Source: JACCZX01 sp963791315 (lineage in GTDB: Bacteria > Pseudomonadota > Gammaproteobacteria > Burkholderiales > Burkholderiaceae_F). From it: a stretch of DNA of 64,000 bases. The position numbers and the translations under genes were made by a program. Below are positions 19,234 to 27,447 of this stretch, piece by piece. The stretch spans positions 248,001 through 312,000 of the forward strand of contig CAWBRQ010000002.1 in the NCBI GenBank assembly GCA_963791315.1, given 5' to 3'. Each line of letters opens with the position of its first letter. Position 1 is the stretch's first letter. The notes beneath the pieces are model-generated. The model did not search any database. It saw only the letters and a list, made by a program, of their open reading frames with translations, and was not told where the DNA came from.

Positions 19234-20388
19234 GTGCGCCTCGCTTATGTCACCGAGACTTTTCCGCCAGAGATTAACGGCGTTGCTCTGACTGCCGAGA
19301 GGTTTGTCCGCGGCCTACGGGCGCGTGGACACGCGGTTGATGTGGTGCGGCCCCGGCAGCGCCACGAGACTCACCTGGATACAAGTAGCGAATTGCGATC
19401 GCCAGGGGTACCGATCCCGATGTATCGCGATCTCCGTATCGGACTGCCGCAAATTTCGCGGCTGGCCAAACGTTGGCGTCATTCGCGTCCTGAGTTGGTG
19501 CATGTCGCGACCGAAGGCCCTCTCGGTTGGGCGGCCATTCGCGCCGCGCGCTCCAATGGCCTGCCCGTTACCTCGGACTTTCGGACGAATTTTGATTTGT
19601 ACAGCGAACACTATGGCTTCGGTTGGCTGCGCGGCGTCGTGGGCGGGTACCTGAGGCACTTTCATAACTCGACGGATAGAACATTCGTTCCGACATCCGC
19701 CGTCAGTAACGCGCTGTCTCTGCAGGGATATCAGCGTACCGAAGTAGTGGGTCGTGGCGTCGACGCTGAAATCTTTTCGCCCTCACATCTGAACCGGGAA
19801 CTGCGCGCCAGCTGGGGCGCGGATGACAACACGCCAGTGCTGCTGTACGTCGGCAGACTGGCGTCGGAAAAGAACGTGCCGCTTGCGTTTCGCGCGTTTG
19901 AATCAGTGCGCGCCCGCCTGCCCGGCGTACGGTTCGTGGTCGTAGGAGACGGTCCGCTGCGTGAAAAGCTTGCGCGCGAGCATCCGGACGCGATTTTCGC
20001 GGGCTCCCAGCACGGTGCCACGCTGGCGAAGTACTACGCGTCGGCGGATGTTTTCCTGTTTCCGAGTCTGACCGAGACCTTCGGCAATGTCACGCTGGAA
20101 GCGCTCGCTTCAGGCTTGCTGGTGGTCGCATTTCGCTCCGGTGCGGCAGCGGTGCACATCGATGATTGCACCAGCGGCATGTTGATTGAGCCGCACGACG
20201 AACAGGGCTTCATCGCCGGCACGTGTGCGCTCGCTCAGCAGTTTCGGTGGCTCGGCATGATGCGTTCAGCCGCCCGCCGCGCTGCTGTCGCTGCCAGTTG
20301 GGACGCGGTAATCAATCGTTTCGAATTTTGTCTATCGGATGCAGCGCATGCAATCGAAGCACCTCTTGCTCGATCGTGCCCTGCGTAA
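19234..20388 (+). CDS. GT4-type glycosyltransferase
   Basis: A glycosyltransferase of the GT-B fold, family 4 type, about 384 residues. N-terminal domain: RLAYVTETFPPEINGVALTA and VVRPRQ, with HVATEGPLGWAAIRAARS; C-terminal donor-binding domain: VLLYVGRLASEKNVPLAF, VVVGDGPLREKL, and the E-x7-E motif region SLTETFGNVTLEALASG. This resembles mannosyl- and glucosyltransferases acting on lipids or polysaccharides. I prefer the GTG at 19234 (VRLAYVTETF), because the family starts this way; a TTG at 19219 is an alternative. The 3' end overlaps the next gene by 50 bp, implying coupling with the PAP2 enzyme. The sugar and acceptor are unknown. Confidence 0.85.
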   Translation: MRLAYVTETFPPEINGVALTAERFVRGLRARGHAVDVVRPRQRHETHLDTSSELRSPGVPIPMYRDLRIGLPQISRLAKRWRHSRPELVHVATEGPLGWAAIRAARSNGLPVTSDFRTNFDLYSEHYGFGWLRGVVGGYLRHFHNSTDRTFVPTSAVSNALSLQGYQRTEVVGRGVDAEIFSPSHLNRELRASWGADDNTPVLLYVGRLASEKNVPLAFRAFESVRARLPGVRFVVVGDGPLREKLAREHPDAIFAGSQHGATLAKYYASADVFLFPSLTETFGNVTLEALASGLLVVAFRSGAAAVHIDDCTSGMLIEPHDEQGFIAGTCALAQQFRWLGMMRSAARRAAVAASWDAVINRFEFCLSDAAHAIEAPLARSCPA

Positions 20389-20908
20389 CGCGCGCCGTGA
20401 CGTGTGGGTCGAACGTGACCTGCACTGGGCGCAGTGGCTGCATCGCGTAGCCCGCTACAAGACGCCGGTCAAAGCGCTGGTCATCGTCAGCAAGCTGGGT
20501 GACGGGCTATTTTGGTATGTGTTGATCGCAGCGCTGGCATTAATGGGCGGCACCAACGGCCGCGACGTCGCAGCGCAAATGTGTCTGGCTGGATTGCTGA
20601 ACCTGCCGCTGTACTTCTGGCTGAAGCACTCGATTGGTCGGCCGCGGCCGTTCGTTGCGTGCCCAGATATCAGAGCGTGCGTTCGCGCGCTCGACAAGTT
20701 CAGTTTCCCATCGGGCCATACGCTGCATGCGGTGGCCTTCGCGGTCGTGTTCAGCTGGCACTTCCCGCTGATCGGGACGGCGCTGGTTCCATTGGTGCTG
20801 CTGATCGCATTGTCGCGCGTCGCCCTCGGCCTGCACTACCCGAGCGATGTGGCGGCCGGCGCCCTGATTGGCGCTGCCGTGGGGTTCGGCGTCGTCTTGC
20901 TGTACTGA
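20339..20908 (+). CDS. PAP2-family membrane phosphatase
   Basis: A 189-residue membrane protein of the phosphatidic acid phosphatase type 2 superfamily, which dephosphorylates lipid phosphates such as phosphatidate or undecaprenyl diphosphate. The three signature motifs are present: KHSIGRPRP (motif 1), FPSGHTLHA (motif 2, catalytic His) and SRVALGLHYPSDVAAG (motif 3, catalytic His and Asp). Hydrophobic segments surround them. It overlaps the glycosyltransferase gene, suggesting they act in one lipid-linked sugar pathway. The ATG at 20348 is an alternative start. Confidence 0.88.
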   Translation: MQRMQSKHLLLDRALRNARRDVWVERDLHWAQWLHRVARYKTPVKALVIVSKLGDGLFWYVLIAALALMGGTNGRDVAAQMCLAGLLNLPLYFWLKHSIGRPRPFVACPDIRACVRALDKFSFPSGHTLHAVAFAVVFSWHFPLIGTALVPLVLLIALSRVALGLHYPSDVAAGALIGAAVGFGVVLLY

Positions 20909-20927
20909 CAGTCGTTTGCTTGCCCGC

Positions 20928-21524
20928 CTAACGGCGATTTTCGACGCCGATTTTGTGCGGTGGCGAGAGAGGATCGAAGTCGGCCCACTCTCCGTCGAGC
21001 CACTCGCCTTGCGCGCGTTCAAGGTCTTCCACCGCAGCGGCTGCCAACAGGTCAATAACGGTTTTTTCATTGTGCGGATCCACGCGCACGGCGAGCGTCA
21101 TGCCGCCCCGACGCATGTCAACAGCATCTGGATCGGGCGCCCTGGTTTCTGTTTCCTTTTTCTCTTCATGTGAGGTCCGTGTCGACGCCAGCGCACCGGC
21201 CATACCGCCGACATGTGCTCCTACGCCGGCCATCGCCACTGCGATAATCGGCGCCAGCGGCGGTATGGCAGCGCCTGCGATGGCACCCGCCGCGAGCCCA
21301 GCGGCCGCGCCCGCCGCCACTCCTGATGCCTGGCCGAGGCTGGATTCCTCGGTACCGGTGTCAGCGTCCATGTCACCGCCGATCGGGTACGTTCCATGTT
21401 GCCCGGGCGGATTGACGTAGAACGCCTGCATGTCGTCGGTTGCAATGCCACGCGACCGCAGCTGCGCCATAAGCTCATCGGCGCGCTGCTGCGTTTCCAC
21501 TCGTGCTGCGATGATCGTCGCCAT
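20928..21524 (-). CDS. Hypothetical stress-type protein with glycine-zipper segment
   Basis: A 198-residue protein with no exact family that I can name. The N-terminus (MATIIAARVETQQRADELMA) resembles the alpha/beta domain of general-stress proteins that pair a short sensing fold with a hydrophobic centre. The centre (about residues 68-115) is an Ala/Gly-rich membrane-prone stretch (GVAAGAAAGLAAGAIAGAA), a glycine zipper. The C-terminus has RRGGMTLAVRVDPHNEKTVIDLL and ends EWLDGEWADFDP. The ribosome site is GGAGG at 21529-21533. It faces the PAP2 gene tail to tail. A sigma-54-type promoter and a terminator lie upstream. Confidence 0.7.
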   Translation of the reverse strand: MATIIAARVETQQRADELMAQLRSRGIATDDMQAFYVNPPGQHGTYPIGGDMDADTGTEESSLGQASGVAAGAAAGLAAGAIAGAAIPPLAPIIAVAMAGVGAHVGGMAGALASTRTSHEEKKETETRAPDPDAVDMRRGGMTLAVRVDPHNEKTVIDLLAAAAVEDLERAQGEWLDGEWADFDPLSPPHKIGVENRR

Positions 21525-21538
21525 TGTTGTTGCCTCCG

Positions 21539-21555
21539 ATTGCGATTATCGCAAT
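21539..21555. promoter_or_regulatory. Palindrome next to the ribosome site of the 21524 gene
   Basis: ATTGCGAT-T-ATCGCAAT is a perfect 8-bp inverted repeat around one base, 15 bp upstream of the minus-strand start. It could bind a regulator or fold in the mRNA and gate the adjacent GGAGG site. Confidence 0.35.
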
Positions 21556-21578
21556 TTAACTACGGTTAGTTTTGCAGC

Positions 21579-21608
21579 AAAAAAAACCCCGCGAGCACGC
21601 GGGGTTTT
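21579..21608. terminator. Strong bidirectional terminator
   Basis: AAAACCCCGCG (21583-21593), loop AGCA, CGCGGGGTTTT (21598-21608): an 11-bp stem. Eight A residues at 21579-21586 become U8 on the minus strand. It stands between a sigma-54-type promoter and the gene starting at 21524. Confidence 0.85.
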
Positions 21609-21688
21609 GAAAAAGACCCGGCGTCTCGGGGAAGGGGAGGGGAGGGACGCGGGCCAAACAACCAACTGTCTGGGACGAATTGGTTGGC
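21579..21688 (-). ncRNA. Candidate sigma-54-driven small RNA
   Basis: A sigma-54-type promoter predicts a minus-strand start near 21688, and a strong terminator ends at about 21579, before the next gene begins at 21524. The 110-nt product would have a 5' stem-loop (GGCCAA...TTGGCC, strengthened by CCAA/TTGG), then a C-rich unpaired segment (CCCTCCCCTCCCCTTCCCC), a small AGAC/GTCT hairpin, and the terminator. C-rich loops in bacterial small RNAs can pair with purine-rich ribosome sites. No open frame of note lies in it. It could instead be an attenuated leader of the 21524 gene. Confidence 0.45.
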
Positions 21689-21698
21689 CGATTTGAAT

Positions 21699-21714
21699 AG
21701 CAAATGACGTGCCG
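21699..21714 (-). promoter_or_regulatory. Sigma-54-type promoter (minus strand)
   Basis: Minus strand reads CGGCACGTCATTTGCT, an almost exact TGGCACG-N4-TTGCT. On plus coordinates GC is at 21700-21701 and the -24 CC at 21712-21713. It lies just after the stop of the gene that ends at 21721. Confidence 0.75.
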
Positions 21715-21720
21715 GCGAGG

Positions 21721-22164
21721 CTACTTAGTGGCCGGCGCGGGACTCTTGGCCGTGTCGGCGGGCACATCAAATTGAACCGCCAAATGTTCGTGCTTACCTG
21801 GTGCAAGCGTCACATTCCGCTCTTGTGTTAGCCCGCCCTGGGCGACAAGAACCCTGTAGGTACCCGGCGAGAGATCGACCAGCAACCAAGGGGCATCGAG
21901 CGGCACGTCCAAGATCTTCTGGCTATTGGCGCCAATGATCGTTACGCGCGTGTCGGCCAGGTAAGCGCCTGAGCGTGACGAAATGACCACCTGCAACGAA
22001 TACTTATTTGCCATCTGCTTCAGCAACTCGGACTCCTCGAGTCCAATACCGCCGGTCACGAAAGCGCGGTCGTTCGAGGTACGGCCTTCAACTATTGCAG
22101 CAGAAGCTGTCAATGAGGCGAGAACAAAACTCGCGCCGAGTAAGGTCGATTTGAGAGTGTTCAT
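21721..22164 (-). CDS. Secreted protein with carboxypeptidase-regulatory-like fold
   Basis: A 147-residue exported protein. The signal peptide is MNTLKSTLLGASFVLASLTASA. The mature part contains ESELLKQMANKYSLQVVISSR and DTRVTIIGANSQKILDVPLD, then PWLLVDLSPGTYRVLVAQGG, which look like the beta-sandwich repeats of carboxypeptidase regulatory-like or transthyretin-like domains. The C-terminus is Pro/Ala-rich. I chose the ATG at 22162-22164; longer in-frame starts exist up to 22284 but run through the preceding gene. It is probably the last gene of the operon starting at 24198. Confidence 0.65.
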   Translation of the reverse strand: MNTLKSTLLGASFVLASLTASAAIVEGRTSNDRAFVTGGIGLEESELLKQMANKYSLQVVISSRSGAYLADTRVTIIGANSQKILDVPLDAPWLLVDLSPGTYRVLVAQGGLTQERNVTLAPGKHEHLAVQFDVPADTAKSPAPATK

Positions 22165-22211
22165 GGAAATTCTCTGGGCGAAGGGTTGAAAGGCGGAATC
22201 ACGATCATGAA

Positions 22212-23066
22212 TCACAACAGCGATTCCGATAGAGGTCGCAGTGCAGGCGGCCGCTCCGCGTAACCGGCTGACCGCAGGCGCCACTGGCGCACGAATTCGG
22301 CCTTGGTGACAGCTTTGCGATCAGTCAGCGCGCGCTCGAGCAAACGCTGCCACGAACGTTTGACTGCGCGCGACTCGGCATCGTATGGATGCAATCCGAG
22401 TCGCAGTACCTGCGAGCTGTGCGTGATGCGTGACAAAACACTATTCCAAATGATTGAAGTGGGCCGGCGCCACGCGCTGCGAACGCTGTAGGTCAAACAC
22501 GGCGCTGGGATTGCATGTGCCTCGGGCAATGCAATCAGTTTTGTCAGTGTGCTGGTGTATTGCAAACCCTCGTGCGTGCGCAGCGCCCTCCAGGCTCCGG
22601 TACCGAGCAGCCAGGCCGGAGCGACAAAACCTGCCAACGGCCAACCCCGCGCGGCAAACCAACGGGCACCGAGCGTCAGTCTCTCGCGCGCCTCCTCTTC
22701 AGACAGACCGCAAAACTCTCCCTCACCCGCCGTATAGATGCGGCGGCGGACCCAGTCGATGAGATCGCTCGGCACTTGCGGGTCGAGATGGAAATATCCG
22801 TGCAGCGCCAGTTCGTGGCCGACGGCAAGTTGAGCACTGATCGCCTCCTCAAAGTCCTGTTGCGCCGAGCACTTGCCGTGATACGCGGGCACAACGAGCA
22901 ACGTCAGCGGGATCTCGGCCACTTCGCGCACGGCCGCAAGCACTCTTTGACAAGATGTCCATGTGGCCGGCGCGACATCATGCAACGAGACGCAAAGCCA
23001 GCGTTGCGGCGCGGAAGCCTTGGGGGCGCGATCAGGCGGCATACCGCTCGGTCGGTTCAGCGTCAC
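22212..23066 (-). CDS. DUF2334-type polysaccharide deacetylase
   Basis: A 284-residue protein of the NodB-like deacetylase clan (DUF2334). Seen: WLCVSLHDVAPATW (metal-binding Asp in the HD pair), LLVVPAYHG, GHELALHGYFH (second metal motif) and AGFVAPAWLLGTGAW, typical of this group. Such enzymes remove acetyl groups from cell-surface polysaccharides. It overlaps the upstream glycosyltransferase by 35 bp and reads in the same direction, so the two are likely coupled in making or modifying one glycan. Substrate unknown. Confidence 0.8.
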   Translation of the reverse strand: MTLNRPSGMPPDRAPKASAPQRWLCVSLHDVAPATWTSCQRVLAAVREVAEIPLTLLVVPAYHGKCSAQQDFEEAISAQLAVGHELALHGYFHLDPQVPSDLIDWVRRRIYTAGEGEFCGLSEEEARERLTLGARWFAARGWPLAGFVAPAWLLGTGAWRALRTHEGLQYTSTLTKLIALPEAHAIPAPCLTYSVRSAWRRPTSIIWNSVLSRITHSSQVLRLGLHPYDAESRAVKRSWQRLLERALTDRKAVTKAEFVRQWRLRSAGYAERPPALRPLSESLL

Positions 23067-24198
23067 GCGCTAGCGACGCAAAACACAATGTCGTGTAGCG
23101 GTTCAGCAACTGCGCGAACGTGTTGTTCGCATCGAAATCGAGCGCACGCCGCCGGGCTTGATTACGCAACGTTGCTGCGATCGGCGCTACCGAAGCAATG
23201 GCCTCGGCAAAAGCCCGCGCATCGTCTCGCTCGACCCCGAACGCTGCACGTCCGTCGATTAAATCGGTGAGCCCGGCGCAGGCACGTGCAATCACAGGAG
23301 TACCGCAGGCAAGCGCCTCGAGTGCCGCGAGTCCGAACGTTTCCTGGTCACCAGCGTGCACGAAGACATCAGCGCTCGCCAACGCATGCGCCAGTTTTGC
23401 AGGGTCCGATTCGTAGGGCAGTAACCGCAAGCGTGCTCCGCGCGGCGCGCGCGGGCCGTCACCCATCGCGACGAATATGTACGGTGGCCCAAGCAGGTCA
23501 ACTGCGGCCGCGAGGCGGTCGAGATTCTTTTCAGGCGCGAAGCGGCCTGTGTAGAGCAGCACGATATCCGACGGTTCGCAACCGATTTCTTCGCGCCAAT
23601 GCGGGTCGTGCGCTCGGGGATGGAATACGTTGCAATCGACTCCGTGCGACTGAAGCACGACATTATCGAGACCAAGATGGCGTAAGGCGTTGGCGGCCCA
23701 GTGGCTCGGCGCGAAGACCGCGTCGAAATGGCGATAAAGATGACGTAAGTATTGCCGAACCAGCATGTGGGAAGCTCGTGGCATCCAGCGCTGTGCCAAA
23801 GCTTCGACATTCGAGTGATAAAACGCCGCCACCGGTACACCTAGTTGTTGCCCAGCGTCCAACGCTGACCAAGCACATCGGTAGGGATCACCGACCTCAA
23901 TCAAATCAGGTTGTCGCTGAACAATCGCGCGCGCCGTGGCGATGCGGCGCAAGGGAAACCTATAGCCGCCGGACAGCGGAAGCGGAACCGCGGAGACGTG
24001 CTCGGTTTCGCGTGTCGATGGACCTGGCGCCATGATCGTATGGCGCCAGCTCGAATGCGCTTTGAGCCAGTCGCGCTTGTTCCGTAGATAACGAGCGACG
24101 CCCCCACTGCGGGGACTCCAGAACATTGTGATGTCCAGCAAATGTGGCGGCGCAACTGCGGTTGCGTCTGAAGTGCCCGGCATCGAAAAGTCACCCAC
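23032..24198 (-). CDS. GT4-type glycosyltransferase (second)
   Basis: A 388-residue GT-B glycosyltransferase. N-terminal domain: LLDITMFWSPRSGGVARYL and DLIEVGDPYRCAWSALDAG; the donor domain shows IVLLYTGRFAPEKNLDRL, FVAMGDGPRAPRGARL and the E-x7-E region HAGDQETFGLAALEALACG. It differs clearly in sequence from the glycosyltransferase at 19234. It begins the minus-strand operon with the DUF2334 enzyme and the secreted protein. A sigma-54-type promoter stands 40-50 bp upstream. Sugar and acceptor are unknown. Confidence 0.85.
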   Translation of the reverse strand: MGDFSMPGTSDATAVAPPHLLDITMFWSPRSGGVARYLRNKRDWLKAHSSWRHTIMAPGPSTRETEHVSAVPLPLSGGYRFPLRRIATARAIVQRQPDLIEVGDPYRCAWSALDAGQQLGVPVAAFYHSNVEALAQRWMPRASHMLVRQYLRHLYRHFDAVFAPSHWAANALRHLGLDNVVLQSHGVDCNVFHPRAHDPHWREEIGCEPSDIVLLYTGRFAPEKNLDRLAAAVDLLGPPYIFVAMGDGPRAPRGARLRLLPYESDPAKLAHALASADVFVHAGDQETFGLAALEALACGTPVIARACAGLTDLIDGRAAFGVERDDARAFAEAIASVAPIAATLRNQARRRALDFDANNTFAQLLNRYTTLCFASLARDAEPTERYAA

Positions 24199-24232
24199 TC
24201 CCAGTGCCTCGTATGCGTGTTTCGGTGATTAA

Positions 24233-24248
24233 AGCAAAACTAGTGCCG
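24233..24248 (-). promoter_or_regulatory. Sigma-54-type promoter of the second glycosyltransferase operon
   Basis: Minus strand reads CGGCACTAGTTTTGCT (GC at 24234-24235, CC at 24246-24247 on plus). Transcription would start near 24222, about 24 nt before the gene. Confidence 0.7.
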
Positions 24249-24261
24249 ATTTGGGACCGCT

Positions 24262-24277
24262 GGGCACGATATCTGCC
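24262..24277 (+). promoter_or_regulatory. Sigma-54-type promoter of the DUF2383 gene
   Basis: GGGCACGATATCTGCC: GG at 24263-24264, GC at 24275-24276. It is divergent from, and only about 15 bp away from, the minus-strand promoter at 24233-24248. The leader before the ATG at 24319 would be about 31 nt. Confidence 0.65.
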
Positions 24278-24318
24278 GAATGGTGGGCTCTGTCACTATT
24301 CAACGTAAGGGAGCCACT

Positions 24319-24771
24319 ATGGAGCGCGACGACGTCGTAAAAACATTGAATGACCTGATCGAAAACTGCAAGGATGGAGAGTACGGTTTTCGTACGTGCG
24401 CCGAGCGTGCCAAATCGGCGAGCTTGAAAAGCGTTTTTACGCAGCGGGCCGGTGAGTGCCGTTCGGCAGCCCAAGAGCTGCAAACGCTAGTGACACGCTT
24501 TGGCGGCAAGGCCGATACAAGCGGTACGGTCTCGGGTGCGGTCCATCGCGGCTGGCTTGCGGTTCGTGGGGCGGTCGCTCTCGACGACGATCAAGCGATG
24601 CTGAACGAATGTGAGCGCGGCGAAGACATCGCGATTAACCGCTATCGCAAGGCGCTCGAAGAAGATTTGCCACCCGATGTCGAGCAGATCGTACGCCGGC
24701 AGTTCGAGGGCGCGCGTCGCAATCACGATCAGATCAAGGCGCTGCGCGATAGCCATAAGACGACGGCATAG
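24319..24771 (+). CDS. PA2169-family four-helix-bundle protein (DUF2383)
   Basis: A 150-residue all-helical cytoplasmic protein of the PA2169/DUF2383 family, a ferritin-like four-helix bundle. Seen: DDVVKTLNDLIENCKDGEYG with FRTCAERA, a central RAGECRSAAQELQTLV helix and ECERGEDIAINRYRKALEED, holding Glu and His residues at positions where ferritin-like folds bind metal. Function is unproven; members are often found with stress genes. The ribosome site is AAGGGAG at 24307-24313. Confidence 0.85.
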   Translation: MERDDVVKTLNDLIENCKDGEYGFRTCAERAKSASLKSVFTQRAGECRSAAQELQTLVTRFGGKADTSGTVSGAVHRGWLAVRGAVALDDDQAMLNECERGEDIAINRYRKALEEDLPPDVEQIVRRQFEGARRNHDQIKALRDSHKTTA

Positions 24772-24788
24772 CTGTCTGTTTCGACAGC
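24771..24788 (+). other. Short hairpin after the DUF2383 gene
   Basis: GCTGTC-TGTTTC-GACAGC, six-bp stem starting at the base after the stop codon, no T tract. Possibly an mRNA end stabiliser. Confidence 0.35.
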
Positions 24789-24833
24789 ATCGCGCAGACG
24801 AGGTAGAGTGTTCGTGATTAGTGAGGAGACACG

Positions 24834-25175
24834 ATGGCCCAAAAGCAAAAAGTAATCAGGAGCACTCTTATCTCGTTGTGCGCAGTGCTTGCTGCGACGG
24901 CGTGCGTTGCCTGCAGCGATAAGAAGACCGTCACTACGACAACGCCGGCTCCGGCGCCTGCCAGCACGCCGCCTAATACATCGTCATCAAGCTCGGCTCC
25001 GGTTATTGCGCCCGGCACCGCAGAAGATGTCACGAAAAAGGGCACAAGTACCGGCATGGTGGGCGGCGAGGCGGGCACCGTCGCTTCGAGCGGGAAACCT
25101 GGTACCGGGACCGACAGCGGGGCTGGCACTGGCGCCGCGCAAGGCAGCGACAGCAAGACCACTGATAAGAAATAG
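24834..25175 (+). CDS. Small low-complexity lipoprotein
   Basis: A 113-residue protein with a basic start (MAQKQKVIRS), a hydrophobic stretch and the lipobox CVAC (lipid Cys near residue 27). The mature part is Thr/Pro/Ser/Gly-rich (for example TTTTPAPAPASTPP and GTGTDSGAGTGAAQG) and likely disordered. No family is recognised. It starts 62 bp after the DUF2383 gene and probably shares its transcript. It ends one base before the fumC stop on the other strand. Confidence 0.65.
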   Translation: MAQKQKVIRSTLISLCAVLAATACVACSDKKTVTTTTPAPAPASTPPNTSSSSSAPVIAPGTAEDVTKKGTSTGMVGGEAGTVASSGKPGTGTDSGAGTGAAQGSDSKTTDKK

Positions 25176-25176
25176 T

Positions 25177-26584
25177 CTACGGGGCGTTGCCGGTCATGGA
25201 ATCCGGCTTCACCCAGCGGTCGAAGTCTTCGGCAGTAACGTGCCCGAGCTCGGTTGCCGCGGCACGCAGGGTTGTGCCTTTTCGATGCGCATGCTGTGCG
25301 ATTTTCGCCGCCTTGTCGTAGCCGATGTGCGGCGCTAACGCCGTAACTAGCATCAACGATCGATCGACCAGCTCGGCGATGCGCTCCGGGCGTGCGACGA
25401 TGCCGGCGGCGCAATGCCGGTCGAAGCTGAGCGATCGAATCAGATAGGAGTCTGACACTCGATAGCGCGTTGTGCGCAAGCAGTGGGCGACACACGTTTA
25501 GCTCAAAATTGCCGGCAGATCCCGCGACGTTGATTGACACGTCGTGACCGAACACCTGCATGCACACCATGATCAGTGCCTCGCTTTGGGTGGGGTTTAC
25601 CTTTCCCGGCATGATCGAGCTGCCCGGTTCGTTCTCAGGCAAAGCGATTTCCCCGATTCCGGAGCGCGGCCCGCTCGCCAACAGGCGGATGTCGTTTGCA
25701 ATTTTCAGCAGCGCGGCAGCGAGCGTTTTGAGCGCACCGTGCGCGAACACCAATGCATCACTTCCCGCCAGCGCAGCGAACTTGTTCGGCGCAGACACGA
25801 ACGGCAATCCTGTCGCTGCAGCAATGTGCGCCGCTACCAGGGTTCCGAACTCGCGGTGCGTTGCCATGCCGGTGCCCACGGCGGTGCCTCCAATGGCAAG
25901 CGGTAACAAGCTTTCGATACCGTGCCGGATAGCGTCGTGAGCAAACTCGAGCTGCGCTGCGTAACCCGAAAATTCCTGACCAAGGGTGAGAGGTGTTGCA
26001 TCCTGCAGGTGAGTGCGTCCGATCTTGACGATGCGCTCAAATTCCCCGGCTTTGGAGGACAGCGTCGCGCGCAACGCATCGAGAGCAGGCAGCAGCCTTT
26101 CGGTTAATGCTTTTGCGAGCGCGACATTGATCGCGGTTGGAAATACGTCATTGGTGGACTGGCCCCGATTGACTTCATCGTTCGGGTGTACCGCACGATC
26201 GACACCGCGCTGATAACCGAGCAGCTCCGAGGCGCGATTCGCGAGCACTTCGTTGACGTTCATATTGGTCTGCGTGCCCGAGCCGCTTTGCCACAGCGAC
26301 AAGGGAAATTGATCGGCGTGCTCCCCGGCTAGTACTTCACCGGCCGCAGCCGCAATCGCTGCAGCATGAGCTGGATCGATCACGCCGAGTTCGGAATTGA
26401 CCAGCGCCGCCGCACGCTTAACCAGCGCTAGCGCCCAAATCAACTCAGGCGGCATGCGTTCATTGGAGATCGCGAAGTGATGAAGCGCGCGCTGAGTCTG
26501 CGCGCCCCACAGCTTGTCGCTGGCGACCTCGATGTCGCCGAATGTATCGTGCTCGATGCGGAAGGTGGGTTTAGCGTCGCTCAT
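25177..26584 (-). CDS. fumC: Class II fumarate hydratase FumC (one frameshift)
   Basis: FumC interconverts fumarate and malate in the TCA cycle; it is the oxygen-stable, iron-free class. Seen: DTFGDIEVASDKLWGAQTQR, SGSGTQTNMNVNEV, PNDEVNRGQSTNDVFPTA, GRTHLQDATPLTLGQEFSGY and the superfamily signature GSSIMPGKVNP. An indel near 25455 shifts the frame; beyond it the true C-terminus reads LAPHIGYDKAAKIAQHAH and EDFDRWVKPDSMTG. Left uncorrected, the first frame runs on into the antisense of the neighbouring lipoprotein, making a false long tail. This housekeeping gene interrupts the stress block. Confidence 0.93.
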
Positions 26585-26704
26585 ACCAGGCCACTACCGA
26601 AGCATAGTGCGAGTTCCCACAGAGCTCAGCACGTCGCAGTTACCGGTGCCTCAGCTCTTCATGATTTTGAGGCGCTGCGGAAGGCTGGTCACAGACATGG
26701 CAAC

Positions 26705-27388
26705 CTAAGCGCGACGCAAGCTTTGGTAGGCATCGGCGTCGACGTGGAGCTCGCCGTTGTGCAGGGCGGCGACTAGAGTACTGATGCGCAAATCCAGCAA
26801 AGCGGCGTCGGACCAATCCGGCTCCTGAGCGGTCGTCGAAATGGCGAGTACGTATTGGCCCTGGTCGACGTCCGTCTCAACTTCTATCGTTGATGACTCC
26901 CGCGCGCGTTGTGTCACGCTGGCGAGCAAGCGATACGTCAACCGCGTTAACCGACGCAGGTCGCCACTGACGCTGACGTCCGGGGTGTCGAACTTGGACT
27001 CCAGGTTGACGCTGTGCAACGAAAGCAAACTGCCTAGCCGCGCGATGGCATCAGTTACCGCTTCGTGCATTTTCACGGCGACAATTTGCAACTGCAGCGT
27101 GGCGAGAACGGCTCGCCCATCATCGACGAAATCTTCCAGCAGCTGCGTTTGCTCGCGCGAGTTGCGCGCGATCACCTCGGCCACGTGCTTTTCACGCACG
27201 GTGTCGAGACCGCCCTTTTGCAGCAAATGGGTCCAGCCCAGAATCGTGTTCAGTGGTGTACGCAGATCGTGATTGAATCGGCTCAACAGGGCGGCCATCA
27301 ATTGAGTTCGGCCTTCTGGATCCAGTCTCTCCAACCAATGGACTCCACATCGTGGATCCATATTGGCACTGAGTGCACTGCTAATCAT
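26705..27388 (-). CDS. Histidine-kinase-like protein with HisKA but degenerate ATPase domain
   Basis: A 227-residue soluble protein. A clear dimerisation/phospho-acceptor domain lies near the N-terminus (LLSRFNHDLRTPLNTILGWTHLLQ, with the phosphorylatable His). The part where the ATPase domain should be (about 115-225) keeps a vague fold pattern (LRRLTRLTYRLLASVTQRA) but has no N box with Asn, no DxGxG and no GxGxG. It therefore probably cannot autophosphorylate and may accept phosphate from, or dimerise with, another kinase, or act as a phosphatase or adaptor. It lacks membrane segments and a sensor domain. Confidence 0.7.
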   Translation of the reverse strand: MISSALSANMDPRCGVHWLERLDPEGRTQLMAALLSRFNHDLRTPLNTILGWTHLLQKGGLDTVREKHVAEVIARNSREQTQLLEDFVDDGRAVLATLQLQIVAVKMHEAVTDAIARLGSLLSLHSVNLESKFDTPDVSVSGDLRRLTRLTYRLLASVTQRARESSTIEVETDVDQGQYVLAISTTAQEPDWSDAALLDLRISTLVAALHNGELHVDADAYQSLRRA

Positions 27389-27447
27389 GTGATTTGCACC
27401 GGCTGATGTAACAGCCTGGCGTGCGGGTTAGGACGATCGAGGCGGAC

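Noticed and set aside
22515..24035. Two plus-strand frames of about 250 codons
   Set aside because: Antisense to the deacetylase and glycosyltransferase genes, both of which have clear motifs.
24818..25455. Apparent long C-terminal extension of FumC
   Set aside because: The tail is antisense to the lipoprotein gene; the true FumC C-terminus is found in another frame and ends at 25177.
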